NCBI GenBank assembly: GCA_030148365.1
Contig: JASBTO010000107.1
Coordinates: 1-24,207, forward strand
Length of the DNA: 24,207 nucleotides
DNA from: Kangiellaceae bacterium
Lineage (GTDB): Bacteria; Pseudomonadota; Gammaproteobacteria; Enterobacterales; Kangiellaceae
Direction: 5' to 3'
Shown here one piece after another: positions 22,577 through 24,207 of this stretch; positions within the stretch are counted from its first letter, which is position 1; each line of letters starts with the position of its first letter. Both the position numbers and the translations under genes were made by a program. The notes beneath the pieces were generated by a model. That model saw nothing but the letters and a program-made list of their open reading frames with translations, ran no database searches and was not told where the DNA came from.

Positions 22577-23407
22577 TCATTTGCACGCAGCCTCTTTCGC
22601 CAGTTCCCGGCCGCGCCGGGTCGCGGCCTCGATCGCGTCTTTGGCCACTTCCGGCAACTTGCCGTCCTGCAGCGCCCGCAGACCGGCAGCGGTGGTGCCG
22701 CCTGGCGAGGTCACCCGCCGGCGCAGTTCGGCAACGGCCAGATCGTCATGCTCCATGACCATTCGGGCCGCGCCCAGGGCAGTTTGCTGGGCGAGCAAGC
22801 GGGCAGTGTCGGCGGGCAGGCCCTGCTCCTCGGCGCCCTCGCAAAGGCTTTCGATGAGCAGGAAGAAATATGCGGGACCGGAACCGGACAGAGCCGTCAC
22901 CACATCCATCTGCGTTTCTTCATCGACCCAGACACTGATGCCGATGCCGGAAAAAATGGCTTCGGCCTGTTGCCTTTGTTGCTCGCTGACCCCCGGACCG
23001 GCATAGAGTCCACAGGCGCCGGCTTTGACGAGGGATGGCGTATTGGGCATGGCCCGCACCAATGCTGATGCCTCGGGCAGCAAAGCCTGCAATCCTTCCA
23101 GGGTCATGCCGGCGGCTACCGATATCACGCATTTATTTGAAAAATCAATGTCTTGAAGGTCGGCGCAGGCCGCGGCCATCTTTTGCGGCTTGACGCACAG
23201 CAGCAGGATATCGGCAGCTTCTGCAACCTCCGGATTGCTCTGGCTGACCGTGACGCCGTAGCGCTCCTGCAATATGTCCAGCTTGCCGCGGGACGGGTTG
23301 CTGACCCCGATATTCCCGGGCGGCACGCCTTCCGCCACTAGCCCGCCCAGAATACTGGCCGCCATATTGCCGGCACCGATAAACCCGATTTTCAGATTTT
23401 CCAACAT
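22577..23407 (-). CDS. proC: Pyrroline-5-carboxylate reductase ProC
   Basis: ProC performs the last step of proline synthesis, reducing pyrroline-5-carboxylate with NAD(P)H. The 276-residue protein has the Rossmann start KIGFIGAGNMAASILGG, the VSVAAGM-like core (ISVAAGMTLEGLQ), MPNTPSLVKAGACGLYAG, and the signatures ALSGSGPAYFFLLIESL and RRRVTSPGGTTAAGL. ATG 23407 gives the standard family length; the in-frame extension to 23530 has no family sequence and is rejected. The usual upstream neighbour yggS is not present; instead an S9 peptidase gene diverges from proC. Confidence 0.96.
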   Translation of the reverse strand: MLENLKIGFIGAGNMAASILGGLVAEGVPPGNIGVSNPSRGKLDILQERYGVTVSQSNPEVAEAADILLLCVKPQKMAAACADLQDIDFSNKCVISVAAGMTLEGLQALLPEASALVRAMPNTPSLVKAGACGLYAGPGVSEQQRQQAEAIFSGIGISVWVDEETQMDVVTALSGSGPAYFFLLIESLCEGAEEQGLPADTARLLAQQTALGAARMVMEHDDLAVAELRRRVTSPGGTTAAGLRALQDGKLPEVAKDAIEAATRRGRELAKEAACK

Positions 23408-23571
23408 GACATTTGCATCCGCTTTTGAACTTCGCCAAGTCTGCAACGCCTTGTCCGGTATTGCAAAAATCCGCCGGTTTTTAAATTCGGTCCAAGGTGG
23501 GTATATTGCGGAAGAGAAACATGCAGTCACAGAACTGTACTTGCAAAATATGGGATGCGGGAATCATTCAA

Positions 23572-24207
23572 ATGAAAAAAATATTAATAGGGATTGTTTT
23601 GACGGCATTTATGCCTTGGGTTTCGCTCGCCAAAACTTTGCCGGCGGAATATTTTGCCAAGGAGCCGGAGTTCAAGGGCGTGCGACTGTCACCTGATGGC
23701 AAGCACCTGGCAGTTTTGGTGCCCATGGGCAGGGAGACAAGAGTTGCCATTCTGAAGACTGAGAGCAAGAAACTGTTGTCAGTTTTCGAATATGGAGAAG
23801 ATCACCATGCTTACTCCGTGACTTGGGCGAACAATGAACGAATATTGGTCAGGGTTGGCATAAAGTGGGGTCCACTGGATTACGAGATGGGATCCGCTGA
23901 AATGTTTGCCACCAATATCGATGGTTCTCACCGGAAGCGCATTTTCGAACCTGGTTACAGCCTGGTCGATATATTGCGGGATGAACCAAGGCATGTGCTG
24001 GTCAGTCGTTCCTGGGGCTCCAAAGGGGCGGGCGGGAAAGCGCATGTGATGGAGCTTAATATCTACACCAAGCGCATGTCGCGCTTTGTTGTAGGCCCGG
24101 AGCATTCAAGCAGAATTGTTTTTGATCGGGATTATAAACCTCGTTATGCAAGCGGAAGCGACGAGAAATACAACTCCTACGTGTTCAAATACGTGGTTGA
24201 TGGATGG
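23572..24207 (+). CDS. S9-family serine peptidase, N-terminal part (runs off right edge)
   Basis: From ATG 23572 the frame is open for 212 codons to the window end. It starts with a signal peptide (MKKILIGIVLTAF..VSLA, about 20 residues). Next come PAEYFAKEPEFKGVRLSPDGKHLAVLVP and WANNERILVRV, the repeated pattern of the N-terminal beta-propeller of dipeptidyl-aminopeptidase/acylaminoacyl-peptidase-like S9 enzymes. The catalytic Ser-Asp-His domain would lie beyond the window, so activity is not shown here. A probable periplasmic peptidase. The ribosome binding site is weak (GGGAA). The gene is visibly more A/T-rich and uses more AT-ending codons than its neighbours. It is divergent from proC. 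Confidence 0.8.
   Translation, partial: MKKILIGIVLTAFMPWVSLAKTLPAEYFAKEPEFKGVRLSPDGKHLAVLVPMGRETRVAILKTESKKLLSVFEYGEDHHAYSVTWANNERILVRVGIKWGPLDYEMGSAEMFATNIDGSHRKRIFEPGYSLVDILRDEPRHVLVSRSWGSKGAGGKAHVMELNIYTKRMSRFVVGPEHSSRIVFDRDYKPRYASGSDEKYNSYVFKYVVDGW

Noticed and set aside
1..24207. CRISPR arrays, insertion sequences, riboswitches
   Set aside because: No regularly spaced direct repeats, transposase genes, terminal inverted repeats or recognisable riboswitch cores were found on reading both strands. A covariance-model search was not possible here.

Overview
This 24.2 kb window looks like chromosomal DNA from a moderately GC-rich gammaproteobacterium. The evidence is a mutY-yggX pair, a collinear proC / yggT / DUF4426 / rdgB / hemW block, trmB, a CCA-encoding tRNA-Phe and a large MscK/MscM-type channel. 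The species cannot be read from the sequence. No insertion sequence, prophage, CRISPR array or integrase is visible.

Layout. Positions 1-159 hold the 3' end of an unrecognised gene, followed by a strong intrinsic terminator (179-210). A lipoprotein-like serine hydrolase (242-1354, +) converges on a giant hybrid sensor (1311-5732, -). That sensor combines about 14 propeller repeats, a Y_Y_Y domain, a histidine kinase, a receiver and a nucleotide cyclase. Divergent from it are a ThrE-type amino-acid exporter (6013-7308, +) and a large mechanosensitive channel (7415-10852, +). The channel gene and the convergent tRNA-Phe share one bidirectional terminator.

From 16454 down to 11086 all protein genes lie on the minus strand and could form one long transcription unit: secreted protein A, a PqqD-like protein, secreted protein B, an HprK-related kinase, a nucleotidyltransferase, mutY and yggX. 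The kinase, PqqD and nucleotidyltransferase resemble the computationally defined 'HPr-rel-A' cassette, whose substrate is unknown as far as I know. The most interesting feature here is that two paralogous proteins with twin-arginine-like signals and nearly identical C-termini flank the PqqD-like gene. They are the obvious candidate substrates. The set resembles the tailoring genes (HPr kinase, PqqD, nucleotidyltransferase) of some lasso-peptide clusters, but no lasso cyclase or protease is present.

The right third is mostly housekeeping: an SLC13/RCK_C permease (16695-18527, -), trmB (18737-19435, +) with a good promoter, the convergent hemW-rdgB-DUF4426-yggT-proC block (minus), and the start of a visibly AT-richer S9 peptidase gene running off the right edge.
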